DNA from: Arcuatula senhousia
Lineage: Eukaryota; Mollusca; Bivalvia; Mytilida; Mytilidae
Length of the DNA stretch: 64,000 nt
Direction of reading: 5' to 3'
NCBI GenBank assembly: GCA_963971305.1
Contig: OZ020308.1
Coordinates: forward strand, 26,689,275 to 26,753,274
The position numbers were made by a program, and so were the translations under genes. Below are positions 36,601 to 47,943 of this stretch, piece by piece; within the stretch, counting starts at the first letter, position 1, and the number at the start of each line of letters is the position of its first letter. Below the pieces are notes generated by a model, which worked only from the letters and a program-made list of their open reading frames with translations, was not told the DNA's origin and searched no databases.

Positions 36601-39600
36601 TCATATTATTACTACCTATTATAAAGAAAAAGGCAGCGATACTACAATTAGGTCGTTTGTTTCCGTCGTTTCTATATTTACAAAAGCTCTTTGCAATGTA
36701 CATACTTTCACTTTTCACTCGGGGGCTATATTCGGATTCTCAATCTTCGGATTTCCATCAAGACAGTATGGCCGCGACCAGTAGGTTATGTGTTCCGCTT
36801 CGGATTATATTTTAGTCAGTGTAGCATATCTTGCGTAGCTTTAGCGTAATGGATATTTGATTTTGGATTGCGAAAATTTACTTAATTGAATCAAGTTTAA
36901 AGGACAAAAATACTATTTGGACACCAAAAATAAGTTAAATCTTTCAAAAAAGTTGTACACAGCATCTTCGTTTTTCATGCTTATATGTGGCGGTGTTTTA
37001 AAGCAACAATGCGATTCAACTAGATCATGTAGCGTTATCAGGTTGTGCACATGTTTAAGCGTACTTTCTTATAAATTTTTGACTGCAAAATGTTAATTCT
37101 GAATAAAGTGTATTATCACAGACAGAAATAATGCTTATGCAAAATAGGTCAATCAGACACACACAATTCAAGCATTTTATTGATTTTTAGAAAATGACAA
37201 AATAGCCACATTGGGTCATTCGTCTGTCTTGATCTAGGTCATTTTAATAGGGATAAATAATTTTATCTATTTCTCACAAAGCTATTGCGGGATCCGGAAA
37301 AATAAACTTATTTGTCACAAGTTATTGGTTGTTCGAAAATGTTATCGATGCTTGATAATTTTGTCGATTCACCACATGTATAGAGACCAATGTCGCCACA
37401 ACTACAAACATGTCAGAAAATAATTTTAACTGTGCAGAACCACAGGGGCTTGGATTATAGAGTAGGGGGGGGGCGACTTAAAAGTCAATATAAATGACCA
37501 GAATCCAAGCCCCTGTGTGTGGAACATGGATTGCAACGTTCGTGTATAAGTTTGCTTTAGTCTATATCATAAAGGGAGGGACAATCTTTGAATAGATGAC
37601 AATCAAAAATATTTGAGCAGTGGCGGATCCGGGGGGGGGGGTCCGAGATTGGAATTTTCCTCCTTTCCGACAAAAATTTCGCAAGTAACGTCTAGAACCA
37701 CCCCTAGAATTTATGTGGACCAACCCCTTTCAAAAATTTCTGGATCTGGCCCTGTTTGAGTTGTAATATAATTTATTGCTATTAGACGTTAAAAATTTAA
37801 AGGCATACATGTACATTGCAAATGTTCATATAGAGATCTACAATTGGGTTTAAACTTACTCCATATAATATTATATACTTCAAAATCATAGGCTGATCTG
37901 ACAAATGATAACCATTAAAGTAGACGATAATTAGATGTGGTCAATAATTGTACGCCACACAACCAACATAAAGAAACGTGAATTTTAAAAATCACAATGG
38001 AAAACAGCCAACAGTCTTCAGCATGACCATAAGTCGCTGCTTGCCGTCTTTCATTGACCCAATACTAAAAATACAAAAGAGGAAGAGTCCAGTTTCCTTT
38101 TTGGTCACACTTAGAAAAAAAGTCAAAATAACAATGTACAATTTTTTTTACATCTCCGCATGCTTGGAATGCAACTAAATGTTGAAAATAATAATATTAT
38201 AAAACGAAAATTATAAAAATTTCTAGGCGCAAAATATATGTTTGATTTTCTTCTTCGGTATTCCCAGAATCCCGTTGGTAGCTTTTGTTCTCAGAATAAT
38301 TTGAAGATTGAAACCTTTTTAAACTTTAACATTAAGCTGATTTAAAAGTATATATGAACAACAGACTGTGACATCTTTGATCCAATGGAGACTTTTGTAC
38401 AGCTCGATGAGCTGAAGGTTTAAGCAAGCAACAGCTTTTCTCTATCTGCAATAGTTTCCTATTTCCTCCACTAACATAACCAAACTTTGATGCAGTTATT
38501 TTAAACTAAATAGGAGATAGTGCAATGCTTATACTGGATCTAAAAACAAATAATGTTTAGGATAAACAATTACATGACTTAGATTCATCGACATGGCTTA
38601 ATTTTAGATCGATTTTATAGTATGTGTACAGCAAAGGCTACAGATAGAATTCAACAATGAACTTTAGCAGGACCTAGAAATAATAAAGTCTTTTTTATGT
38701 TACTAAAGCATACCTTTGCTTTTTGTGTCCATAGCCGCTTGCTAGGCAATATGCATTAGAGTCCACACTTGTTTACTGATGAAAAATAAAATTTGGCTGG
38801 TTCATGGTTGCAGAAGAGTCGAAAGTTCAGAAAAAGGTCATTTGGGTATATTTGTTTAGTCTCTTTTTGATCATACCCTTTTTGTTACGATCTTGAAAAA
38901 ATTAAATTAATGTCTCACTTTGCTTATGTGGGTCATTACGTTAAAAATGACGTCATATCAAATGATATTTTATAGGGAAAGCCGGAGTGGACAGCTGCAA
39001 AGTTTTAAAATAAAAAATCATTATGTTTATTAAAAACCTACATTTCCATGTAAAGGTAAGGTTTGTGCACCTTTATTCAGGGCATTTCCTAGACTGTACA
39101 TCATTTATTTGACATTTCAAATTTTCTCAGAAAGGGAATGGAAGAAGCAGAGGTACCAATGGGACATCCGAATGTCAATGGCCGAAAGGGCAGCAAACAC
39201 AAACAAGGACAGGACGAAAAACAGACGACATATAAAACACGGAAACACAAATATTACTGAATATCAATTTACAACACGAACTTTAGTCGTAATGAGAGTG
39301 GACAAAGGTGCCCCGGAAGAGTAAGCCTTTTTCGCCTGCTATAGCACACCCGTTGCGCTGCCAATTTCTAATTCATTGTGTCAAATCCGATAGAGGAAGA
39401 CAAAACAAAACCCTATAACAAACAAACATCGGCACTCATCTGAGAGATAGTAATCAAATTTTTGTCTTTGAGTGCATGATGTCTACTGTTAAATTTCTTG
39501 AGTGAAGATAGCAACCGAGCAGCAACATATCCTTGTGTTAACAATCTTTAATGCCAAACGTGACGCTCTGCAAAGGAAGTCGTTGTTATTCCCACAAGCT

Positions 39601-42600
39601 CTGGGGAAACGAATCAATACGTAAACTCCATATCCTGGAGAGGACGGAATGTTGCTTTACAAGAAGAGCAAGTTGACAATTGGAAAGTTGAAATCATCAC
39701 GCTTGTCATAGATCTTTGTAAAAAGTTTTCTTTGAGAGCTTATCTCGAGATGAAAATCTATATACGGAGCAGACTTCCTAGAATCCGTTGTGTCCTTAAT
39801 CTTATGTTCCTGAGGATATATAAGATGAAGAAAGTCACCAAATCGAGAATTGTTCAGTGAGCATCAATATAACGGAAAGTGGGGTTAAAAGCGAGAGCCA
39901 GTCTACGATCTCTTTTGCCTAGAACAGATTGTAACAAGTAAATGAAGAAACAAATCAGCAAGCAAATGTGCACAATTATTGCCCATTGGAATCCCTATTG
40001 TTTGCTGAAAAAACACGTCCACCAAACTGAACAAATATGTTGTCGACAAGAACATTGAGCATGTCGATTATTTTGGTCTTTTATATATTCGTTCTTTTTC
40101 TTAGACTTATTGATGAAGTAAGTCTTAGTGTAATGGGCTATAAGATATTTGTACCTGCGTTTTCCATCCTTTTTGAAAAAAACCTGATTATAATCAGTTG
40201 TGCTAATCGTGATTTCAGCTTTTCATGTATAATAGAAGTGTCAAGTGTGGAGAAATCGAAAGTTTTGATGCAAATACAAAATAAAACTGATTTAGAGTTA
40301 AGAATCTCCATCATTTGATGAACACTGTTTCTAGAATAACAACAATCGTAATATTTCTGAAGGTCGGATGTTATTGCCATTAGTATTGAAGTCAACAGAA
40401 CTGAAAGAGGTTAAGTGATACATTTGGATGACCCTGCAATGAATCGCTGTTTGTATAGATTTTATGTTATTTAAGAATCCAATACAGGGATGGAATGTCA
40501 TCATTATTGACACCAATAAAAAGTCCAAAGGAGAAAATGACGTATTAGCAATCAGCAACGCAACACCACGTCGTAATGGGATCAATGACATCTGTCCGGG
40601 ACCGTTAGTTGGTACGCACCTGTCTTGAATAGGCTTGAATAGGCCTTGTCCATAAAGGCAAAACATCTAAGTTTGAAAAGAAATTAAGGCCTATATTTGA
40701 CCCCTTCTATGATTGAAAAGTACAAAATTGGAATAGAGAAGATTTTCTATGCTATTAAGAAGGTCAAATAAATGAATTTACTAGCTTTATTATGCAAACA
40801 ATCTGGTATCAAAACAAGAGGCTCACAGGGTCCTTAATCACTCATCTGGTCTTAAAGGTACAAGAGAATCTGTTTACTTTTACCCATGAAAGGGGTCGTC
40901 TGGCAACTGCGGAGACTTTGATAGAGCTTAACAAGCTCAAGGTTTAAGACTTTTCTCTTTCTACAACACTTTTATTCTATGGACCAAAACATGAAAAACA
41001 CTATAATTTTTTACCTTTAAAGGGCTATAAACCCTATACGGAGTCGTCTGACAACTTCGTCCCAATACAGACTTTTGTAGAGGTTAACGAGCATTGAAGC
41101 ATGCTAAGATTTTTCCTTATCTGCAACAATTGTCGTTCTATGGGTCAAAACATGAAAAACACTATAATAACCTTCAAATGGCTATAACCCAAAGTGGGGG
41201 TCGACTAACAACTTCGAACCAATGGAAACTTTTATAGAGCTAAATGAGCTGAAGGTTTAAGCAAGAAAAGCTTGTCTCCATATCAGATAGTTTTCGTTTC
41301 ATATGGCAATAACAGGAAAAACGCTATTTTTGGCCTTAGAGGGGCCATTACTCTTATAAGGGGTCATCTTACAACTTCGACTTCTAATTAAAGGCTTAGG
41401 TGAGTTTAAGCAAGCAACAGCTTTTCTTTATCTGCAATATCTTTTTTATTCCAAAGGGAAAATAAGCCAAAAAACTTTTTTTGGCCTTTAAAGGACCATA
41501 ACCCCTTTAAGGTGTCATCTGACAACTACGACAAGATAGAGACTTTTGTAGAGCTCAGTGAGCAGAAGGCTTAAGCAAGCAACAGCTAGTATTCATTCTA
41601 TAGGGCAAAATCAAGGAAAAATGTTATTTTCGACCTTTAAAGGGCCATACCCCCTATAAAGAGTGATCTGACAACTTGGACATAAAGTAGATCTGATGAT
41701 GCTGAAAAGGAAAATGGCATCAGATTTTCTTTCTCTCTTATAATTTTGATTTTCAAGCCAAAAACAGTAGTGTGACCCCCTGGTCTATTTTTAGCAACAG
41801 TAGCACTGATTTTGACGGATCAGAAATTGAAACATAATTTTTGTGCAAGACACCCTAAGGATCAATCATACTACGTTTCATTAAATTCTGTTCTGTAGTT
41901 TCAGAAGAGAAGATTTTTGAAATATTGTTAGCAGACGACGACGACGGACGCCACGTGATGGCAATAGCTCACATGGACCTTCACCCAGCTAAAAAAGGAA
42001 AAAAAAGATATGTACATGTATATTCTTTTTTCTTTTAGCTGTCTTATACCAACCTAACATATTCCTGTAACAGATCATATCAGATGTTAATGACGTCGAA
42101 TGACACTCTTTGTCTTGGGTTCTGTTTGGGTGGGATTCGTCGTCCTCGTTGATAATAGCGCAGTTTTGATTCCTCCCACCATTAGGTTGGTTAGATAAGA
42201 AAGTGTCCAAAGTTGCAAAAAAGTCATTTAAAGGTATTGATGTTCCATCAAGGTGTGTCCATGTGTTTTCTTCGCCAATATCTGTCACTCCAATATAGAT
42301 TCCACGCCTAGAATAAAATATTGGTTATTTTATGATAAAATGCCTGTTAATGAAATATATTGCTTCCTTAAATAGTTTCGTGCGATTCCCTAATTTAAAG
42401 CTGTTTTATCCTTTCTCAATTAAGTGATAATCAGTCTTAATAAAATCGTTTGTTTTGTCTCGGCATAAAGTTCACGTCCACGTCGAACGAGAAGACAAAC
42501 GCTCAAGCAAAAGATATATCTGTTACATACAAAATGGTTTTATGAAAAGTGAATTAAATTATCCAGTTTCCCACTTGCTCTTTCATACTGAGCTAATAAC

Positions 42601-44799
42601 TAGTACCATTACGTTTTCTATAACTCTGGAATTCCTTACATAATTGTTATATAAAAATAAAGGGGTCAATAATGAAAGGGTGGAGTATAATTTTATGGAT
42701 TGCATAATAAAAAAAATCACGTTAAAGAATTAATCATCGGAATAAAACAAAGCAATGATATAACGCTTTTATCATGTTTATTGATTTTCTTTATCCGAGA
42801 TTTGCATGGGTCACATACAGATTTTGTAATAGTTTTCAAACATTATAGCTAAAGAAAACAACGTTTTCATGACGACATGGGCAGCAACCACATTTCGACA
42901 CCAGACACTTCTACTTGTTTACATCCATCTTTTGTCTGTTAAAGTAATGGTACGTACATTGTTAGTTCTGTCAATCATTTATGACTGACTCGTTTTTGTC
43001 ATTTTCTCTTGACAATGAGATTGATCATTCAAGTTCGGTAGTTTTGTTATTACCTTTATCTACAGCTTTTGGAGTTTAGTGCATAAATGTAACTTCAAAA
43101 TTAAATGCATGTTTTATTTTTCATCCATCTATTGTCTCGTCCTATCACAAAGTTTTCCAAACTTGGGTTTTGAGTTGCAACATGTACACACCTTTGAAGG
43201 TTTCCAGGTAAGTCCCTTTTGGTGGTCATGGATCAAGCACACAATTTGAGGAATCTCGTGTCCTATTATTTTCATAAATGCTTACCAATCCTTCCTTGAA
43301 TACTTGTGCCCATTGTTTAAGAAATCATCTTACCTAGTGTTAGGTTGTCTGAGAGACTCAATTAATCTATACTGTTGTCTATCAATGTAGGGTGCTAAAC
43401 CATGGCCGCCTTTATCCCTACAGTATTTGTCCGCCTGGAATACGGTAACATACGACGGTGCACCCTCAAACCAAAAACACATGTGTCGATATTGCCAGTC
43501 TAGACTAGACACCCATTCTAAACAAGACTGGGGACCTGTGACCTGCCCAAATATCTCTACAAAGATATATTTTGATTACCAGTTACACTCTTCTGGATAT
43601 GGATCACATTTTGTCTTTGAATCATTTTATGCTCTTTAATTCATTAGGAATTTTCAATCTTTTGGGTAGAGCGCCCTGAATAGACGTTTACACGCTCCGA
43701 AATAATTCAACGCGTTGTATTGAAGAACGCATCAATGTTAAGAAAGAGGCTGTTCAATTTTCAAAATTTTTAACACCCTAAGATTCTTCCTATCAAAGGC
43801 AATGGTTGATCCTAGATGTAGTTTGGGTTTTCATTTCTGCATATTTGGATTTACCATAATCATTTTTTGCCTTTCATTTTCAAGAAGTGTTTTGTATTAT
43901 GGTAGAGAGTCTCTGAAGAGTCTCAAAAAGACTTAACGCGCGTCATGCATAGGAAAGTTTACTGTCCGAAACCTTATTGTTATGTGAAAATGTGAATGGT
44001 TTCGGGTGTGTTGATTTATAGCGAGCACAGCTCGCAAGCGGGCACGAAGTGCCCGCTCGAGCGGAGAGCTCTACGGTATTTGTTCCCGCGAAAAATTTGC
44101 CTATAATGATGATATTGATTTTTCATGGTCCGGAAAGGCTCTCAATTTTTTACAGGAACGGAGTGAATTTGAAAATAATTACCCATTTTGCTAGTCGCAT
44201 TCCAAAAATTATCTATTTAATAATGTAAAAAGAAAAAATATTCTGATGACGACGAGTTGCTACATTTTTTGTAGTAACCAAATTTTAATCGATTTTTTCT
44301 TACTTTTCTATTTAACGTTCAATCGCCCCTAAGATCTCGTCCCAAATTGAACGTTCTAGAAAATTAACCAAAATAAAAATAACAACGATGGTTTCAGATC
44401 TTATTTGACTGCATCGATTCGAAATCAATTTCTTTTTTATTGAACAGAATTATGCTGTGCTCGCATTTAGGCACTGCCTATTTTATATTATCTTGTACAA
44501 ATCTCAAATGTATCACAGATACAATGTATCTTTTCTCGAAAAGGATGCATTCTTGTCTGCCACTTAAGAAGAGAGTTGCGTCGTGTTACAATGCACATGT
44601 GTGGATTATGAAAAAAATGATTTTTGTGAAATTCTAAATAACGCAGATTCTGTGAAAGGGGCAAAGAAATACCAACGAAACACTTAAATTTCGAAGTCAA
44701 ATAAAGATAATATAATAACAAAACTACCGTTGTACAAAAAATACAACTATATAACTTACCAAGTATGAATATAAAATGAAAAATATAAATTAAGAGCAT
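33497..44799 (-). CDS. Gene 2: paralogous double-CTLD membrane protein
   Basis: Exons on -: signal exon 44799-44760 (alternative 53158-53116), then 43535-43334, 42307-42054, 35489-35279, 34544-34159 and 33651-33497. Phases are 1-2-1-2-1, and the frame closes with either first exon (415 or 416 residues). CTLD1: SCLEWVSSLDWQYRHMCFWF, KYCRDKGG, WTHLDGT, NQPNGG, CAIINED, KEC, MICYR. CTLD2: NCHSW, EHCYW, NCLNGGGSIAPLID, IWIGTHGSGG, GEKCLAY, NC, VLCYK. The stalk is Thr/Gly/Pro-rich, then LTINPKDTN, YEDRPSA, a helix with GGVGVGILVGVLVFIVFL and a short tail ending KSQT. Intron 3 is about 6.6 kb and full of repeats. Both CTLDs keep the six long-form cysteines. QPN is the only EPN/QPD-like motif, in CTLD1; sugar or calcium binding is possible but unproven. 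Head-to-tail with gene 1. Confidence 0.85.
34159..34544 (-). CDS. Gene 2 exon 5: second half of CTLD2 and stalk
   Basis: Acceptor tttacag|, donor AAACG|gtacaa at the same codon position as in gene 1. Contains IWIGTHGSGGTKENWNGDP, VWHNC, VLCYK, the Thr/Gly stalk and LTINPKDTN. Confidence 0.85.
34765..34990 (+). repeat. Dispersed repeat 'WW.KPGF' type, copy 3, in gene 2 intron 4
   Basis: 'gaggtgtggcgcgccataaaacctggtttaacccac' and 'ttctctggtatgtcttccatgg' match 62925-63105 and 55990-56200. Confidence 0.65.
35279..35489 (-). CDS. Gene 2 exon 4: first half of CTLD2
   Basis: Acceptor tcttcag|, donor TCTAAG|gtatca. 211 nt. Encodes ELTNCHSWSSP, REHCYWVSTKR, DAMQNCLNGGG and APLIDTLQ. Confidence 0.85.
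35774..35992 (-). other. Unidentified open frame in gene 2 intron 3
   Basis: A protein-like frame includes SIQLKHGEAFYDLHTALKP and LNTKEYGICAILSTYW, with a possible acceptor (attccag|) near 35960. The piece LNTKEYGICA recurs at 36277-36247, so a repeat origin is as likely as an exon. It has no family match that I recognise. Confidence 0.25.
36050..37440. other. AT-rich intronic gap
   Basis: It contains the partial duplicate at 36247-36277 ('ggcacatattccatattctttcgtattta', also at 35849). No exon or TIR was seen. Confidence 0.4.
37441..37517. mobile_element. 77-bp MITE-like hairpin
   Basis: Perfect 16-bp ends: CACAGGGGCTTGGATT (37441-37456) and its inverse at 37502-37517, with a G-run inside. 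Intronic. Confidence 0.7.
37619..37755. mobile_element. Small hAT-like MITE
   Basis: Starts CAGTGGCGGATCC and ends with the inverse-like GGATCTGGCCCTG. TTTGAG flanks both ends. CAGTGGCGGATCC is a recurrent terminus of small hAT-type elements. The duplication is shorter than the expected 8 bp unless one mismatch is allowed. Confidence 0.55.
37925..38075 (+). repeat. Short dispersed repeat 'gtacgc.acacaac'
   Basis: 'gatgtggtcaataattgtacgccacacaacc' and 'acaatggaaaacagccaacag' match 48150-48275, and the first 60 bp match 51433-51495 inside the Penelope-like ORF region. Parent unknown. Confidence 0.6.
38365..38455 (+). repeat. Single stray core unit of the Helitron-like family
   Basis: 'gatccaatggagacttttgtacagct' and 'ggtttaagcaagcaacagcttttctctatctgcaatagttt' match one core repeat. 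No ends are present. Confidence 0.7.
39130..40740 (-). mobile_element. Penelope-like element relic with its 3' tail
   Basis: Read on -, a start near 40740 has LYWILK text, then QKYYDCCYSRN and SIKTFDFSTL-like text near 40200, then VFQQ-IGIPMG-like sequence near 40005. C-terminal parts (ISQM region near 39450) and the tail 39330-39131 complete it. Stops and shifts throughout. The order matches the better copy at 51015-52433. In gene 2 intron 3. Confidence 0.75.
40815..41993 (+). mobile_element. Helitron-like tandem-core element, copy E, in gene 2 intron 3
   Basis: The left end CAAGAGGCTCACAGGGTCCT lies at 40815. Diverged core units follow. Then come the conserved 'ctatttttagcaacagtagcactg' block, GACGACGACGACGG and a decayed hairpin ending near 41993, about 60 bp downstream of the exon 3 donor. 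Confidence 0.75.
42054..42307 (-). CDS. Gene 2 exon 3: second half of CTLD1
   Basis: Acceptor attctag|, donor TTAG|gttggt. Contains RRGIYIGVTDIG, NTWTHLDG, NQPNGG, NCAIINED and MICYRNML. Confidence 0.85.
42310..43330. other. Gene 2 intron 2
   Basis: AT-rich. 42960-43065 resembles the end of the 'WW.KPGF' repeat ('tgagattgatcattcaagttcggtagttttgttattaccttta'). No other feature. Confidence 0.45.
43334..43535 (-). CDS. Gene 2 exon 2: first half of CTLD1
   Basis: Acceptor gtcacag|, donor CACTAG|gtaaga. Encodes GPQSCLEWVSSL through KYCRDKGG to LRQPNTR. Confidence 0.85.
44021..44072. repeat. Cluster of three adjacent GC-rich palindromes
   Basis: GCGAGC-ACA-GCTCGC (44021-44035), GCGGGCAC-GAA-GTGCCCGC (44038-44056) and AGAGCTCT (44065-44072), in otherwise AT-rich DNA. 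Function unknown; perhaps the end of a transposon. Confidence 0.7.
44760..44799 (-). CDS. Gene 2 candidate signal-peptide exon (proximal)
   Basis: ATG opens MLLIYIFHFIFIL and ends CTTG|gtaagtt in phase 1, joining with GT of exon 2 to give Gly. It is closest to exon 2 (1.2-kb intron). Confidence 0.6.
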
Positions 44800-45009
44800 A
44801 TTTTATGCCTCAATCTACATTAGTATTCTTACAAAGCAGGAGTTTTATGAGATTTTATCGCATATCGCATGTCTCCTGAGTGACTGTTTCATGGGCATGC
44901 ATTTGAATTGTTTAAATATGTATAATTATCTGAGTGTTTATTTAGTGCACTAATTAAGAAGGTTCTCTTCATAAAGAAACTTGAGCAGCAATTTAAAAAC
45001 AAATGACAA

Positions 45010-45295
45010 TATTCAGGGAGAAACCATTTGATTTTTTTTGGGGGGGGCTATGGACATTTTCTTTTGCCTTTTTGTTTTGAAATAACCGAGCCTGGATTTT
45101 TTTTGTGCGCTACCGCGTCCCAAAATTTTTATTTTTAAAGCTACTATTAATTTTTCAGCCAAAAAAACCATTCTGCCTTTTTTGTAATTCAAAGTACTGT
45201 CTTGCCTTTTTATTTCTGAATTTTTGTCATTCCGCCTTTTTATTTCAAATTTCACCATAGCCCCCATAAAAATCAAATGGTCGCTCCCTTAATAG
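45010..45295. mobile_element. MITE with AAGGGAGC..ACCATTTGATTTTT ends, copy 1
   Basis: The left end CAGGGAGAAACCATTTGATT (45014) and the right end AAATCAAATGGTCGCTCCCTT (to 45292) are inverted. Inner blocks GGGGGCTATGG and CCATAGCCCCC also pair. The interior has 'tttgcctttttgttttgaaa' type repeats. Same family as 57290-57575. Confidence 0.7.
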
Positions 45296-45434
45296 ACTTG
45301 CACAATCAAATTAGTAGTGCCTCAGAAATAGACATCATGTTAGAATGATCAAATAAATTTTCAATGTGCAAAAAAAAAAATTGCAAAGTTTAAAATCTAA
45401 ATATTTGTTTTTAAGATTTTTATGTTTCATTGGC

Positions 45435-45520
45435 GTCAAAAACCGTTGTCCGTACCACATTTTGAATGAAGCGCTAGCGCTTCATGTTAAAAATGTGCGA
45501 CCGGTCAACGGTTTTACACG
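45435..45520. repeat. Palindromic element around ATGAAGCGCTAGCGCTTCAT
   Basis: A perfect 20-bp palindrome lies at 45466-45485. Outer arms CAAAAACCGTTGTCCG and CGGTCAACGGTTTT also pair imperfectly, giving a hairpin of about 85 bp. Confidence 0.65.
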
Positions 45521-45746
45521 CTTATGAAAAGCATCAAATACAAACATTCAATTCTTATGTTTTTTATTTGTTTCTGATTTTTCGTTTTGTTTTATGGTGT
45601 ATGTTTGTGTATTTTTTTATTTTCGCATTGATATCCAAATGCGAATTCAAATGAAATTTACCAGGATAAGAACAAATTTTATTTGTGCCTATAGTAAGGT
45701 CATGACTCGGCTACGGCCACGTGAAAAAAGTGACATTTCATCGAGT

Positions 45747-46848
45747 AGATAGAGCAGTCCGAAAACCGGTGGTATTTAAACAATAGAATGAGAGCCCCCC
45801 CATCGGAAAAAGATAGGAAAGTCCATTCGAATGTTTATCCTGGTTGTCAAGTGAATTAAAAATTCTTTTTAGCAAAAAAGTTCATTCCATTTTAAGTTAT
45901 GTTGTTTAAATAAACTATTCTGAATTAAAAAGAGTCTAGAAAAGTAACAAGTTACATTTATAATAATGCATGTTATTATATGGATATTGATAAAATGCAT
46001 ACGGTGCAACTAAAATGGATAGCGCAACCTAATAACGTTTATATAAAAAATAGAAAAAAATACACTATTTTTTTTAATGTATATCTTAGTTACCATCTTC
46101 AAATTTTCAGACATGTACTGCAAGAGGTTAAGCCAAAATAGAATTATGAAAAAGGCCTTTTTTTCTAGTCCGTCTTGACAACCTTCCTTTTAAAAGTACA
46201 CGATTTACCTGTTGAATTCGTACGTCATGGAACATGTTTACCTTTTTGACCGGTGTCCATAAATTGAGATCAACAACATGTGAATTTGCATTGTATTGGA
46301 TTAAATGTCCAAATTCAATCTTCAGTCATCCGTTTTAAAAATAGGAATGCCTCCCTTTTATCATGTTTATTATTAATTAAAGATAGAACTTGGTTGTGTC
46401 CCTTGAAAGTTGTTCATAGTAGCACATTCAATTCAAATGGATCGTTTAATGATAACAGTAAAATATAATTTTCAAACTAATATCTGTCGTAAGAAAAGGT
46501 AATAACCTAACATTCCCACAAATTTAGAGAATGTACTGCAGGTATTACGCCTTGTGTGATTTTTTAAAGGTTGAGTTGACATTTTAATTTTTTCCAACGT
46601 CCAGCAAGTTTCACTCGATTTGTAAAAATATGCACTTTTATTGACCTTAGAAACAACTGAAAAAAATCTTTAATAACATAACATGTCCCACGTATTCGAT
46701 AGTAGTCAGAGCCATGCACAATAAATGAAAATTGAAGATTGTTTATATGCCGTCGCCATCGTTGTTGTCATCGTTAAAAATTTAAAAACACATTAGCTGT
46801 TTTCTGCAGGGGAGATAATTGAATACCACTAGATATTAGACTGAGAGG
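45747..46848 (+). repeat. Dispersed repeat R2, copy 1
   Basis: About 1.1 kb, collinear with 58207-59298. It starts 'cagtccgaaaaccggtggtatttaaac' and ends 'ggggagataattgaataccactagatattagactg'. No ORF in either copy. Confidence 0.85.
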
Positions 46849-46885
46849 TACATGAGGTATGAAAGACAATTCAAGGTGTCAATCA

Positions 46886-47440
46886 GTAATAGTTATTACA
46901 TGAGGACGCGGTGTGTCAGTAAAAGATCAACCCGACGGCCGGAGGCCGGAGGGGTTGATATTACTGACACACCAAGTCCAAATGTAATAACTATTTTACA
47001 TCCCAGCCTTCAAAATATGTCATGTAAAATTTAAATACAAACATTAGAATACATTCTGTGCATTTAGAATCAAATAGAAAACATTTTTATAATATATATT
47101 ATAGAGTATCCTTATTGGGCCCCTTCAATATTCTTAATAAGCAGTTTTTTAGCGTAGGTTTTCCATCTGTTTCGTGGTCTAGTGGATATGAAGGTAGACT
47201 TGGAACAGTCAGATCCGATGTTCCAACTCTGGTGGAAACTATGTTATTTTTCAATCTTCAAAAAACTTGGTTGTTGATTTTATAATTTTCCTATGTTCAA
47301 CTTAGTGAACATTTCTCAAAAAAACGTGCTTTGAAAAACAAAAGAAAAGGAACAATAGAGTTGAAAAAGTAGAACAGGGTATCCCGAGGGATGATCCGGC
47401 TCAGATCACCCCTGTTAGAACAAAGGAGCTGGGATGTAAA
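46886..47440 (+). repeat. Dispersed repeat R1, copy 1 (uninterrupted)
   Basis: It is collinear with three blocks at 56667-56891, 59749-60014 and 61018-61085. It begins with a long hairpin (46888-46995). It holds a tRNA-like stretch at 47170-47240 (CGTGGTCTAGTGGATATG box A). It provides empty sites for two insertions seen in copy 2. Confidence 0.85.
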
Positions 47441-47943
47441 TTAATAGAATTACTGCATTTTAATTATATGCACGGTAAATGTAATTATTTTATGATAATG
47501 TGTAGAATTCGTAACATTACACATCTCGTTTTTTCTTCTGTTGATGGCTTTTTTGAAAAAAAATTGTTAAGTAGAGATTGTAGTAATTGTGTCTTTCTTC
47601 TGAATTTGTTTTGTGTCCGTTGAGAGAAGTGTGTAATAATTTAAAAGATGTTCAACTAGAATTTCAGCCTAAATATTTTATAATTATCGAGCTCTCTTTC
47701 CACATCCAGCTTGTTTCTTCCTTGTTAGAAATATACACTGACCAATGATGATAGTCAATTTTATCTCAGTTTTTTTTCAAATTCTCTAGTATTATAGCGT
47801 TAAAGACATGTATATCAAAAACCTGCACGATGAAAAAAGAAAACTAATATGATCTCTTATGTTTATTAGGTTTACCTCTATTAAACTTTAACTTGGATTT
47901 ATTTCATTTGACGGGTTGAATGTATTAAAGTAAATGATGCTTT

